A stretch of 64,000 bases of DNA from Ideonella benzenivorans (GTDB taxonomy: Bacteria; Pseudomonadota; Gammaproteobacteria; Burkholderiales; Burkholderiaceae_C). Below, piece by piece: positions 23,427-31,177 of this stretch. The position numbers and the translations under genes were made by a program. The stretch covers positions 620,001 to 684,000 of the forward strand of contig NZ_JAGWCB010000010.1 in the NCBI RefSeq assembly GCF_020387415.1, in the 5' to 3' direction. Position 1 is the first letter of the stretch, and the number at the start of each line of letters is the position of its first letter. The notes beneath the pieces are model-generated. The model worked only from the letters and a program-made list of their open reading frames with translations. It had not been told where the DNA came from and made no database searches.

Positions 23427-23771
23427 ATGGATATGTCTGTTGCACTGCAACGCGAGTTGGCCGATATTCAGTCAAACCTGACATCCATTCGGAATAATCC
23501 GATGGATATCGCCACGCCCTCGTCCCAGGCCGACGCTGCGGGCACCGGAAACCCCGGTTTCCTGGCCGCCATGCAGGACGTGGTCCGTTCGGTCGACGGC
23601 CAGGAACAGACCGCCGCCCAGAAGGTCGAGGCGGTGGAGAGCGGCCGCTCCGACGACCTGGTGGGCGCGATGCTCTCCAGCCAGGAGGCCAGCCTGTCGT
23701 TCTCCATGCTCATGCAGGTGCGCAACAAGGTGATGGGCGGCCTGGACGAGCTGATGAAGCTCCCGCTGTGA
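23427..23771 (+). CDS. fliE: Flagellar hook-basal body complex protein FliE
   Basis: A 114-residue protein linking the MS ring to the rod and the first axial protein exported. The conserved C-terminal half is clear: Gln-Lys-Val-Glu-Ala-Val-Glu-Ser-Gly, Asp-Leu-Val-Gly-Ala-Met-Leu-Ser-Ser-Gln-Glu-Ala-Ser-Leu-Ser-Phe-Ser-Met-Leu-Met-Gln-Val-Arg-Asn-Lys. The start is uncertain. ATG 23427 gives a normal length, with AGGAAA 12 bases ahead; ATG 23433 is possible. It begins the plus-strand operon that continues through fliJ. Confidence 0.92.
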   Translation: MDMSVALQRELADIQSNLTSIRNNPMDIATPSSQADAAGTGNPGFLAAMQDVVRSVDGQEQTAAQKVEAVESGRSDDLVGAMLSSQEASLSFSMLMQVRNKVMGGLDELMKLPL

Positions 23772-23784
23772 GGCCGAGCGCGCA

Positions 23785-25482
23785 ATGAGCACCCTGCAAA
23801 GCCTCACCCCGATGCTGGGCCAGTGGCGCACCCGCCTGGCCACCCGCACGCCGGCCCTGGCCCCGCTGCTGCGCCACTTCGTGCCGCTGATGCTGCTGGC
23901 CGCCGGCGTGACCGCGGTGGTGTTGATGCTGCTGTGGCGCGACGAATCCAATTACAAGCCGGTGTTCGGCGAGCGCGAGCGCGTCGCCGTGGGCGACATG
24001 GTGGCGGTGCTGGATGCCGAGCATGTGCCCTACCGACTGCACCCCGAGACCGGCCAGGTGCTGGTGCCGCAGGACAAGCTGGGCCAGGTGCGCATGATGC
24101 TGGCCGCCAAGGGCGTGACCGCCAAGCTGCCCGCCGGCATGGAACTGATGGACAAGGACGACCCGCTGGGTGTCAGCCAGTTCGTGCAGGACATGCGCTT
24201 TCGCCGCGGCCTGGAGGGCGAGCTGGCGCAAAGCATCATGACGCTGGACCCGGTGGCCTCGGCCCGGGTGCACCTGTCGATCGCCAAATCCTCGTCCTTC
24301 GTCGTCAACGACGGCGAGAAGAGCTCGGCCTCGGTGGTGCTCAGCCTCAAGCCCGGCCGCCAGCTGGGCCACGAACAGATCGCCGCCATCATCAGCCTGG
24401 TGTCGGGCAGCCTGACCAGCCTGGACCCGCAGCGCGTCAGCGTGGTCGACCAGAACGGTGACCTGCTGTCGGCCCGGGTGGACCTGAGCGAGGGCTTCGA
24501 GAGCGGCCAGGGCAGCGAGGCCGCCAACCGCTACCAGGACGAGGTGCGCCGCAATGTGCAGGATCTGCTGGCCCCGGTGCTGGGCGCGGGCAACTACCGC
24601 CTGAGTGTCACCGCCGAGGTCGACAACGACAAGGTCAACGAGACCCACGAGAAATACGGCGAGGCCCCCAAGGTCACCACCGAGGCGATGCGCCAGGAAA
24701 CCGACCGCGACAGCCTGGCCGTGGGCGTGCCCGGCTCGCTGAGCAACCGGCCGGTGGCCGTGGCTGCCTCGGCCCCCGCGTCGGACGCCGCCACCGCCCG
24801 CAAGGAAGCCACCAGCCGCCAGTACGCCTACGACCGCAGCATCACGCAGATCCAGCGCAGCCGCGGCCGCCTGGCCCGCATGAACGTGGCCGTGGTGCTG
24901 AACACCCGCGCCGCCCCCGGGGGCCTCAAGACCGGCTGGACCCCGGCCGAGCTGGCCAACATCGACAAGACCCTGCGCAGCGGCCTGGGCATCGACGCGC
25001 AGCGCGGCGACAAGCTCACGGTCTCGGCCTTCGCCTTCCCGGTCGTCGCGGCCCCCGTGCCCTGGTGGCAGGAGCGCGACACCATCCTGGACGGTGTGAA
25101 CTGGGCCACCTGGGCACTGGGCAGCCTGCTGCTGTTCTTCCTGGTGCTGCGCCCACTGACCCGCGCCGCCCAGCAGCGCCTGCTGCCGGCCCGGGCGCCG
25201 GACGTGACCCCGCTGACCGAACTGGAACGCAGTGCCAGCCCCGCCACGGCCCCAGCCGCCGCCCTGCCCGGCAAGGGGACCGAAGGCGCCCCGGCGCTGC
25301 CCGGCACGGCCTCTGCCGCCGAGATGCCGGTGGTGCCGCTGCTCGAGAACTACGACCTGCCGCCCGCCGGCTCCCCGGTGGATGTGCTGGTCGATCACCT
25401 GAAGACGCTGGCCGGCAAGGAGCCGGAACGCGTGGCCGAAGTCGTCAAGCAATGGATGCAACACCATGCCCAGCCCGAATGA
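23785..25482 (+). CDS. fliF: Flagellar MS-ring protein FliF
   Basis: A 565-residue protein that forms the MS ring, the base on which the flagellum is built. Membrane helix 1 is at about residues 31-51 and helix 2 at about 437-455, with the periplasmic ring-building domains between. Landmarks are Tyr-Lys-Pro-Val-Phe-Gly near residue 57, Leu-Asp-Pro-Val-Ala-Ser-Ala-Arg-Val-His-Leu and Ala-Ser-Val-Val-Leu-Ser-Leu-Lys-Pro-Gly. The C-terminal tail (about 525-565) is the FliG-binding segment (Val-Ala-Glu-Val-Val-Lys-Gln-Trp-Met). It follows fliE by 13 bases, and its end overlaps fliG. Confidence 0.96.
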   Translation: MSTLQSLTPMLGQWRTRLATRTPALAPLLRHFVPLMLLAAGVTAVVLMLLWRDESNYKPVFGERERVAVGDMVAVLDAEHVPYRLHPETGQVLVPQDKLGQVRMMLAAKGVTAKLPAGMELMDKDDPLGVSQFVQDMRFRRGLEGELAQSIMTLDPVASARVHLSIAKSSSFVVNDGEKSSASVVLSLKPGRQLGHEQIAAIISLVSGSLTSLDPQRVSVVDQNGDLLSARVDLSEGFESGQGSEAANRYQDEVRRNVQDLLAPVLGAGNYRLSVTAEVDNDKVNETHEKYGEAPKVTTEAMRQETDRDSLAVGVPGSLSNRPVAVAASAPASDAATARKEATSRQYAYDRSITQIQRSRGRLARMNVAVVLNTRAAPGGLKTGWTPAELANIDKTLRSGLGIDAQRGDKLTVSAFAFPVVAAPVPWWQERDTILDGVNWATWALGSLLLFFLVLRPLTRAAQQRLLPARAPDVTPLTELERSASPATAPAAALPGKGTEGAPALPGTASAAEMPVVPLLENYDLPPAGSPVDVLVDHLKTLAGKEPERVAEVVKQWMQHHAQPE

Positions 25483-26506
25483 ATCCCAGGACAGCGGCAC
25501 GCCCCTGACGATGGGCGGCACCATGACGCCGGTCGAGCAGGCCGCCATCGTGATGCTCAGCATCGGTGAGGAGCCCGCCGCCGCCGTGCTGCGCTGCCTC
25601 AGCCGCGAGGAGCTGCTGGAATTGACCCAGGTGATGTCGCGCATGAGCGGCATCAAGGTGGACACGGTCAAGACCGCGCTGCAGCGCTTCTTCGACGACT
25701 ACCGTCAGCAAAGCGGCCTGCACGGCGCCTCGCGCTCCTACCTGAAGCGCTCGCTGGACCTGGCGCTGGGCTCGGAGATCGCCAACAGCGTGCTCAACAG
25801 CATCTATGGCGATGCGATCCGGCCCAAGATGGCGCGGCTGCAGTGGTCCACGCCCAAGTGGCTGGCCGAGCGCATCGCCCGCGAGCATGTGCGCATGCAG
25901 GCGGTGTTCCTGAGCTTCCTGCCCTCGGCGCTGGCCGGCCAGGTGATCGAGGCCCTGCCCGACGAGAGCCGCGACCTGGTGCTGATCAACGTGGCCCGCC
26001 TCAGCGAAATCGACCACGAGCTGCTGCACGAGCTGGAGGAGCTGGTGGACCGCTGCCTGGAGGCCATGGGCAGCCAGAGCGCCACCGTCGAAGGCATCCG
26101 CCAAGCCGCCGAGATCCTCAACCGCCTGCCCGGCGACCGGGCCCGCATGGTCGAGCTGCTGCGCGCCCACGACCCCAAGGTGGTGGCCGAGATCGAAGTC
26201 AGCATGTACGACTTCTTCATCCTCAGCCGCCAGACCGAGGCCACGCTGCAACGCCTGATCGAGGCCGTGCCGCTGGAGCAGTGGGCCATCGCGCTCAAGG
26301 GCGCCGAGCCCGCCATCCGCGACGCGGTGCTGCAGACCATGCCGAAACGCCAGGCCCAGAGCTTCGAGGACATGATGCGCCGCAGCGGCCCGGTGCCGAT
26401 GAGCCGCGTCAAGCAGGCCCGCGAGGAGATCATGGCCCAGGTCAAGGCCTTGGCCGAGGCCGGCGAGGTCGATGTGCAACTCTTCGCGGAGGCGGTGGTC
26501 GAGTGA
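25466..26506 (+). CDS. fliG: Flagellar motor switch protein FliG
   Basis: A 346-residue rotor protein that binds FliF through its N-terminus, FliM through its middle domain and the MotA stator through its C-terminus. The N-domain has Ala-Ala-Ile-Val-Met-Leu-Ser-Ile-Gly-Glu-Glu, and the C-domain ends with Ala-Leu-Lys-Gly-Ala and Gly-Pro-Val. Two conserved spots are altered. The FliM-binding Glu-His-Pro-Gln motif reads Glu-His-Val-Arg, and the torque helix that usually has Leu-Asp-Asp-Arg reads Gln-Thr-Glu-Ala, leaving one acidic residue of the pair. The Met at residue 20 is another possible start. The stop overlaps the fliH start (TGATG). Confidence 0.94.
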   Translation: MPSPNESQDSGTPLTMGGTMTPVEQAAIVMLSIGEEPAAAVLRCLSREELLELTQVMSRMSGIKVDTVKTALQRFFDDYRQQSGLHGASRSYLKRSLDLALGSEIANSVLNSIYGDAIRPKMARLQWSTPKWLAERIAREHVRMQAVFLSFLPSALAGQVIEALPDESRDLVLINVARLSEIDHELLHELEELVDRCLEAMGSQSATVEGIRQAAEILNRLPGDRARMVELLRAHDPKVVAEIEVSMYDFFILSRQTEATLQRLIEAVPLEQWAIALKGAEPAIRDAVLQTMPKRQAQSFEDMMRRSGPVPMSRVKQAREEIMAQVKALAEAGEVDVQLFAEAVVE

Positions 26507-27210
26507 TGCTCAAGCACGCCCGTCCCTACCGCTTCCCGCCGCTGGCCCAGGTCCGCGCGCAAACCCCGTCGGGCGAGCACCCGCTGCTGGGGGATGTGCA
26601 GGCCACCCTGTCCCAGGGCTTCCAGGAAGGCCTGGACAAGGGCTACCAGGAAGGCCTGGCGGGCGGCCGCGCCGACGGGCTGGCGCAGGGCCTGCAGGAA
26701 GGCCTGGCCAAGGGCCGCCAGCAGGCGCTGGACCAGGCCCGCGCCGAGGCCCGTGCCCGCTGGGACGCGCTGGCCGCACCGATCGACGCGCTGATGCAGG
26801 CGCTGCGCCAGCAGCGCGCCGAGGAACAGGCGGCCCTGCGCCAGGATGTGGTGGAGCTGGTGGCCAAGGTGGCCCGCCAGGTCATCCGCTGCGAGCTGGC
26901 CCTCAAGCCGACCCAGCTGCTCAGCCTGGTCGAGGAGACCCTGACCGCCCTGCCCCCCACCCGCGACGACGAGGTCGAGGTCTTCCTGAACCCCGAAGAG
27001 CTTGAACGCATCCGCGAACTGGATCCGGCCCGTGCCGGACGCTGGCAGCTGCGCCCTGACCCGGCGCTGGAACCCGGCGAATGCCGGGTGCAGGCCGCAG
27101 GCCGCGAAGCCGACGCCGGCTGCCGCCAGCGCCTGAGCGCCTGCATGGACCAGGTCCAGGCCCAGTTGGCCCAGGACGACGAGCCACCGCCGCTGGAGGC
27201 CGCCGCATGA
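26506..27210 (+). CDS. fliH: Flagellar assembly protein FliH
   Basis: A 234-residue regulator of the export ATPase FliI. Residues 34-66 are a run of Gly-x-x-x-Gly repeats (about eight consecutive glycines at four-residue spacing, with Gln-Glu or Ala-Asp between), the signature of FliH/YscL helices. The C-terminal half has the FliI-binding region with Val-Val-Glu-Leu-Val-Ala-Lys-Val-Ala-Arg-Gln-Val-Ile and Val-Phe-Leu-Asn-Pro-Glu. The start overlaps the fliG stop and the end overlaps fliI. Confidence 0.93.
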   Translation: MLKHARPYRFPPLAQVRAQTPSGEHPLLGDVQATLSQGFQEGLDKGYQEGLAGGRADGLAQGLQEGLAKGRQQALDQARAEARARWDALAAPIDALMQALRQQRAEEQAALRQDVVELVAKVARQVIRCELALKPTQLLSLVEETLTALPPTRDDEVEVFLNPEELERIRELDPARAGRWQLRPDPALEPGECRVQAAGREADAGCRQRLSACMDQVQAQLAQDDEPPPLEAAA

Positions 27211-28517
27211 TCGGAGCCGCCCTGCGCCGGGTCGATCTCGATGCCGTGCCCGTCGCCACGCTGACCGGCCGCCTGGTGGGCGCATCGGGTCTGCTGCTGG
27301 AGAGCACCGGCTGCCCCTTCCACACCGGGCAGCGCTGCCGCATCGAGGCGGCCGATGGCGGCTGGATCGACGCGCAGGCGGTGGGCTTTCGCAACGAGGT
27401 CTCCTACCTGATGCCGCTCAAGCAGACCGATGGTCTGGCCACCGGCGCGCGGGTGCTGCCCGCCAGCGACAGCGGCACGCTGCGCATCGGCCCGGCCTGG
27501 CTGGGCCGCATCGTCAACGGCCTGGGCGAGCCGATCGACGGCCTGGGCCGGCTCGACGGCGAGCAGGTGCTGGAGACCCGCCCGCCCAAGGTCAACCCGT
27601 TGAAGAAGACCCCGGTGCACGAGCGCCTGGACGTGGGCGTGCGCGCCATCAACGGCCTGCTGACGCTGGGCCGCGGCCAGCGCGTGGGCCTGATGGCCGG
27701 CTCCGGCGTGGGCAAGAGCGTGCTGCTGGGCCTGATCACCCGCCAGACCGTGGCCGACGTGGTCGTGGTCGGCCTGATCGGCGAGCGCGGCCGCGAGGTG
27801 CGCGAGTTCATCGACCTGTCGCTGGGCGCCGCCGGCCTGGCCCGCTCGGTCGTGGTCTGCGCGCCAGCCGACGAATCCCCGCTGATGCGGCTGCGCGCCA
27901 CCGAGCTGTGCCACGCCATCGCCGCCCACTACCGCGACCAGGGCCTGCATGTGCTGCTGCTGGTTGATTCACTGACCCGCTACGCCATGGCCCGACGCGA
28001 GGTGGCGCTGGCCCTGGGCGAGCCGCCGGCCACGCGCGGCTACCCGCCTTCGGTCTTCAGCCTGCTGCCGCAGCTGGTGGAGAGTGCCGGCAACGGCGAG
28101 CACCCCGAGGGCAGCATGAGCGCGATCTACACCGTGCTGGCCGAGGGCGATGACCAGCAGGATCCGGTGGTGGACACCGCCCGCGCCATCCTGGACGGCC
28201 ACATCGTGCTCTCGCGCGAGCTGGCCGAACGCGGCCACTACCCGGCCATCGACATCGCCCAATCGATCAGCCGCTGCGCCGGCCTGGTCAGCCCCAAGCC
28301 GCAGCTGGAAGCCGCACGCGCCTTCAAGGAGCTGGCCGCCCGCCACGCCCAGGTGCGTGAGCTGCTGCCGCTGGGCGCCTATGTGGCCGGCGCCGACCCG
28401 GCCACCGACCGCGCGGTGCAGCTGGCCCCGCGCATGGAAGCCTTCCTGAAACAAGGCACGGCCGAGGCCGCCCCGATGGCCGACGTCGAACGCCAACTGC
28501 TGGAGTTGATGGCATGA
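27207..28517 (+). CDS. fliI: Flagellum-specific ATP synthase FliI
   Basis: A 436-residue F1-beta-like ATPase that unloads chaperones and feeds substrates to the export gate. Walker A Ala-Gly-Ser-Gly-Val-Gly-Lys-Ser is at residues 164-171, followed by Gly-Leu-Ile-Gly-Glu-Arg-Gly-Arg-Glu-Val-Arg-Glu-Phe. Walker B is Leu-Leu-Leu-Val-Asp-Ser-Leu-Thr-Arg-Tyr-Ala. I chose ATG 27207, which overlaps the fliH stop, because it gives the standard length; frames upstream lie inside fliH. Confidence 0.97.
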   Translation: MIGAALRRVDLDAVPVATLTGRLVGASGLLLESTGCPFHTGQRCRIEAADGGWIDAQAVGFRNEVSYLMPLKQTDGLATGARVLPASDSGTLRIGPAWLGRIVNGLGEPIDGLGRLDGEQVLETRPPKVNPLKKTPVHERLDVGVRAINGLLTLGRGQRVGLMAGSGVGKSVLLGLITRQTVADVVVVGLIGERGREVREFIDLSLGAAGLARSVVVCAPADESPLMRLRATELCHAIAAHYRDQGLHVLLLVDSLTRYAMARREVALALGEPPATRGYPPSVFSLLPQLVESAGNGEHPEGSMSAIYTVLAEGDDQQDPVVDTARAILDGHIVLSRELAERGHYPAIDIAQSISRCAGLVSPKPQLEAARAFKELAARHAQVRELLPLGAYVAGADPATDRAVQLAPRMEAFLKQGTAEAAPMADVERQLLELMA

Positions 28518-28966
28518 CCCGTGACGAACGACAGCTGAAGCAACTGGGCACCCTGGTGGACCTGCGCGAGCGCGAATGCGCCCGGCTGGAGGCCACGCTG
28601 GCCGACCAGCGGGCCGTCGAACAACGTTACCAACGCAACCTGGACCGGCTGCAGCAGCTCGCCCGCAGCGCCGGCACCGGTGCCGCCACCGCCGTGTCGC
28701 CCGCGCTGTCGCTCAACGCCGGCCAGTACCGGCAGACCGTGCTGGCCCTGGCCGAGCGCCACCGCGCCGACCTGGCCGAGCACACGGCCCAGCTGGCCCA
28801 GACCCAGCAGGCCCTGGTGGGCGCCACGCTGCGCCACCGCGCGCTGGACCAGGTGCGCGACCGCCAGCAGCAGCGCGTCAGCCAGGGCCAGGCGCAAAAG
28901 GCCCAGAAGCAGCAGGACGACCTGGCGATGCAGGTCTGGTGGCGCGGCCAGACGGCGGCCGGATGA
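28514..28966 (+). CDS. fliJ: Flagellar export protein FliJ
   Basis: A 150-residue, almost wholly helical, Gln/Arg/Ala-rich protein predicted to form an antiparallel coiled coil. It matches FliJ, the stalk between the FliI hexamer and FlhA and an escort for export chaperones. Its sequence alone is weakly conserved; the assignment rests on length, heptad pattern and position directly after fliI, with ATGA overlap. Confidence 0.88.
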   Translation: MTRDERQLKQLGTLVDLRERECARLEATLADQRAVEQRYQRNLDRLQQLARSAGTGAATAVSPALSLNAGQYRQTVLALAERHRADLAEHTAQLAQTQQALVGATLRHRALDQVRDRQQQRVSQGQAQKAQKQQDDLAMQVWWRGQTAAG

Positions 28967-29012
28967 GGGGCCACGCAATGACGCTTCAGTTCTGCGGCCC
29001 GACGGTCGCCTA

Positions 29013-29034
29013 TTGACGGAGCAACCCCCGTCAA
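29013..29034. promoter_or_regulatory. Inverted repeat between fliJ and fliD
   Basis: TTGACGG (29013-29019) and CCGTCAA (29028-29034) form a perfect seven-base repeat with an eight-base loop, 20 bases upstream of fliD. It could be an operator or an mRNA hairpin separating the early (fliE-J) from the late (fliD onward) genes. No T run follows. Confidence 0.4.
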
Positions 29035-29054
29035 CCGAACCAGGAGTTCACACC

Positions 29055-30431
29055 ATGGGAACCAGCACCATCGATCCCGCCAGCATGGCCCAGCAGCTGG
29101 CCACGGCTTACACCTCGGGCACGCAGACCCTGCTCAGCACCCAGTCGAGCCAGGCCCAGACCACCTCGACGGCCCTGAGCAAACTGCAGTCGGCCCTGAG
29201 TGCCTTCAGCAGCGCGCTGAGCAGCCTGACCACCCAGAAATCGGTGCTCAGCTACACGGCCAGCCTGAGCAGCACCGGCTATGCCACGGCCACCGCCTCG
29301 GCCACCGCCACGCCGGGCAACACCAGCGTGTTCGTCGAGCAGGTCGCCAGCGCCAACCAGGTCGCCTTTGAGGACCTGCCAGCCGTGCCGGTGGTGCTGG
29401 GCGGCCCGCTGGTGGTGCAGCTGGCCAACGGCAGCAGCTTCAACGTCAACCTGGCGAGCGCCGACGCGAACAGCGACGGCACCCTGTCGCAGACCGAGAT
29501 CGCCCGCGCGATCAACCAGGCCTCGGGCAACAACGGCATGGTCAGCGCGATGGTGGTCACCTCGGGCACCCAGACCAACCTGGTGCTGAGCGCCGGCGAA
29601 ACCGGCGCGGGCAGCGCCATCACGCTGGACGCCAGCGGCCTGCCGGCCAGCACGCTCAAGGATGCGCTGAGCACCGGCGGCAAGCAGCTCGCCGCCGCGC
29701 AGGACGCCGTCCTGTGGCTGGGCGCCCAGGGCACCGGCGTGAAGGTGCAGCAGGCCTCCAACACCTTCACCGCCATTCCCGGTGTGAGCCTGACGCTGAC
29801 GCAGGCCCAGGCTGCCGGCAGCTCGCCGATGATGCTGTCCGTGGCCAGCGACCAGAGCGGCACGGTCAGCAACATCCAGAAGTTCATCGACGCCTACAAC
29901 ACGCTCGACACGGCCCTGGACAGCCTGACGGCGATCAGCAGCAGCACCAGCGGCAGCTCCACGACCACCAAGGCGGGCGCCTTCGCCAACGATTCCAGCG
30001 TGCGCAGCCTGCGCAACCGCCTGACCACCATCCTGCGCCAGCAGGTGGGCACCCAGCGGCTGATGGACTACGGCATCACCGCCAACCGCGACGGTCAGCT
30101 GTCGCTGGACCAGACCAAGCTGACCAAGGCCCTGAGCGCCAACCCCAGCGGCCTGGACACCATCCTGGGCAGCGCCAGCACCACCTCGCCCAGCGGCGTG
30201 ATGGGCAGCTTCTCGACCCTGCTCAAGCAGTGGACCAACAGCACCAACGGCCTGATCAAGAACCGGCAGGACGCCGTCCAGCGCCAGCAGACCAACATCA
30301 GCACGCGCCAGACCAAGCTGGAGGACCAATACAACACGCTGTACCAGCGCTACCTGGCCCAGTTCACCCAGCTGCAGACCCTGCAGTCGAGCATGAGTGA
30401 CAACACCAGCCTGCTCAGCAGCCTGAGCTGA
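29055..30431 (+). CDS. fliD: Filament cap protein FliD (HAP2)
   Basis: A 458-residue cap protein that sits at the filament tip and guides flagellin folding; it corresponds to LafB in lateral systems. The N-terminal helix region (about 1-70) is rich in Gln, Ser, Thr and Ala. The middle contains the family's Phe-Ala-Asn-Asp-Ser-Ser-Val-Arg-Ser-Leu-Arg-Asn-Arg-Leu and Gly-Ile-Thr-Ala-Asn-Arg-Asp-Gly-Gln-Leu-Ser-Leu-Asp. The C-terminal coiled region ends Arg-Tyr-Leu-Ala-Gln-Phe-Thr-Gln-Leu-Gln. ATG 29055 follows AGGAGT. It begins the fliD-S-T-K-L-A-motAB block. Confidence 0.94.
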   Translation: MGTSTIDPASMAQQLATAYTSGTQTLLSTQSSQAQTTSTALSKLQSALSAFSSALSSLTTQKSVLSYTASLSSTGYATATASATATPGNTSVFVEQVASANQVAFEDLPAVPVVLGGPLVVQLANGSSFNVNLASADANSDGTLSQTEIARAINQASGNNGMVSAMVVTSGTQTNLVLSAGETGAGSAITLDASGLPASTLKDALSTGGKQLAAAQDAVLWLGAQGTGVKVQQASNTFTAIPGVSLTLTQAQAAGSSPMMLSVASDQSGTVSNIQKFIDAYNTLDTALDSLTAISSSTSGSSTTTKAGAFANDSSVRSLRNRLTTILRQQVGTQRLMDYGITANRDGQLSLDQTKLTKALSANPSGLDTILGSASTTSPSGVMGSFSTLLKQWTNSTNGLIKNRQDAVQRQQTNISTRQTKLEDQYNTLYQRYLAQFTQLQTLQSSMSDNTSLLSSLS

Positions 30432-30465
30432 GCGTTTCCGCGACCCCTCACCCCGAGAGACGACC

Positions 30466-30852
30466 TTGTACCAAGACGCCTACCAGAGCTATCAGACGGT
30501 CAACCTGGGCGCCCAGACCGCCCAGGCCTCGCCCGTGCAGCTGGTGCTGATCCTGATGGACGGCCTGCTGGAAGAGCTGGCCCGCGCACGGGCCCACATC
30601 GAGGCCCAGCGCTACGAGCTCAAGGCCAGGAGCCTGGACAAGTGCATCGCCATCCTCAACGGTCTGTCCAGCGCGCTGGACACCGACCAGGGTGGAGAGG
30701 TCGTGGACAACCTGGGCCGGCTGTACGACTTCTGCGCCGACCGCCTGTGCCGGGCCGGCATCGCGCTGGATCCTGCCATGGTGGACGACGTGGTCCAGGT
30801 GCTGGGCACCCTGCGCCAGGGCTGGCAGGAAGTGCAGGTCCGGCATGGCTAG
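30466..30852 (+). CDS. fliS: Flagellin export chaperone FliS (TTG start)
   Basis: A 128-residue chaperone that keeps flagellin unfolded in the cytoplasm. Near the start stands Tyr-Gln-Ser-Tyr-Gln-Thr-Val-Asn-Leu, then Ser-Pro-Val-Gln-Leu-Val-Leu-Ile-Leu-Met-Asp-Gly-Leu and Leu-Asp-Thr-Asp-Gln-Gly-Gly-Glu-Val, all FliS landmarks. The start codon is TTG at 30466. It follows GAGAGA and gives the canonical Met-Tyr-x-x-Ala-Tyr N-terminus; no ATG exists nearby. Weak initiation may hold FliS below flagellin level. The stop overlaps the next gene by eight bases. Confidence 0.92.
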   Translation: MYQDAYQSYQTVNLGAQTAQASPVQLVLILMDGLLEELARARAHIEAQRYELKARSLDKCIAILNGLSSALDTDQGGEVVDNLGRLYDFCADRLCRAGIALDPAMVDDVVQVLGTLRQGWQEVQVRHG

Positions 30853-31177
30853 ACAGGCCCGCCTGCAGCAGCTGCGGGCGTCCCTGGTCCGTGGGCTGGC
30901 CCTGGCACGCGAAGGCCAGGGTTGGCAGGCGCTGGTGCAGGCCGAGGCCGCCCTGGCGCGCGAACTGCCGGTGCTGGCCCGCGCGGGCCACTGGACGCAG
31001 GCCGAGCGGCCGCACTGGGCCCGCTTGTGCGAGGTCCATGCCGAGGCCCGCACGGCCTGTGAAGAAGCCATGGTCGACCTGCAGGAACGCCTGCAGACCC
31101 TGGGTGAACAACGCGAAGGCTGGCTGGCCTATGCCCTGACCAGCCTTCAGGACCCGCTGGAAGAAGCACAGCCATGA
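30845..31177 (+). CDS. fliT: FliT-like export chaperone (LafD position)
   Basis: A 110-residue, mainly alpha-helical protein with Ala, Leu, Arg and Glu dominating, the build of FliT, the chaperone of the cap protein FliD. Sequence similarity to FliT is weak to the eye; the call rests on size, helicity and position between fliS and fliK, where lateral loci have lafD. The start ATG lies within the last codons of fliS, and the stop overlaps the fliK start by four bases. Confidence 0.75.
   Translation: MARQARLQQLRASLVRGLALAREGQGWQALVQAEAALARELPVLARAGHWTQAERPHWARLCEVHAEARTACEEAMVDLQERLQTLGEQREGWLAYALTSLQDPLEEAQP

Noticed and set aside
26590-26720. GxxxG-rich repeat inside fliH as a DNA repeat
   Set aside because: It is the normal glycine-repeat helix of the FliH family, not an independent repeat.
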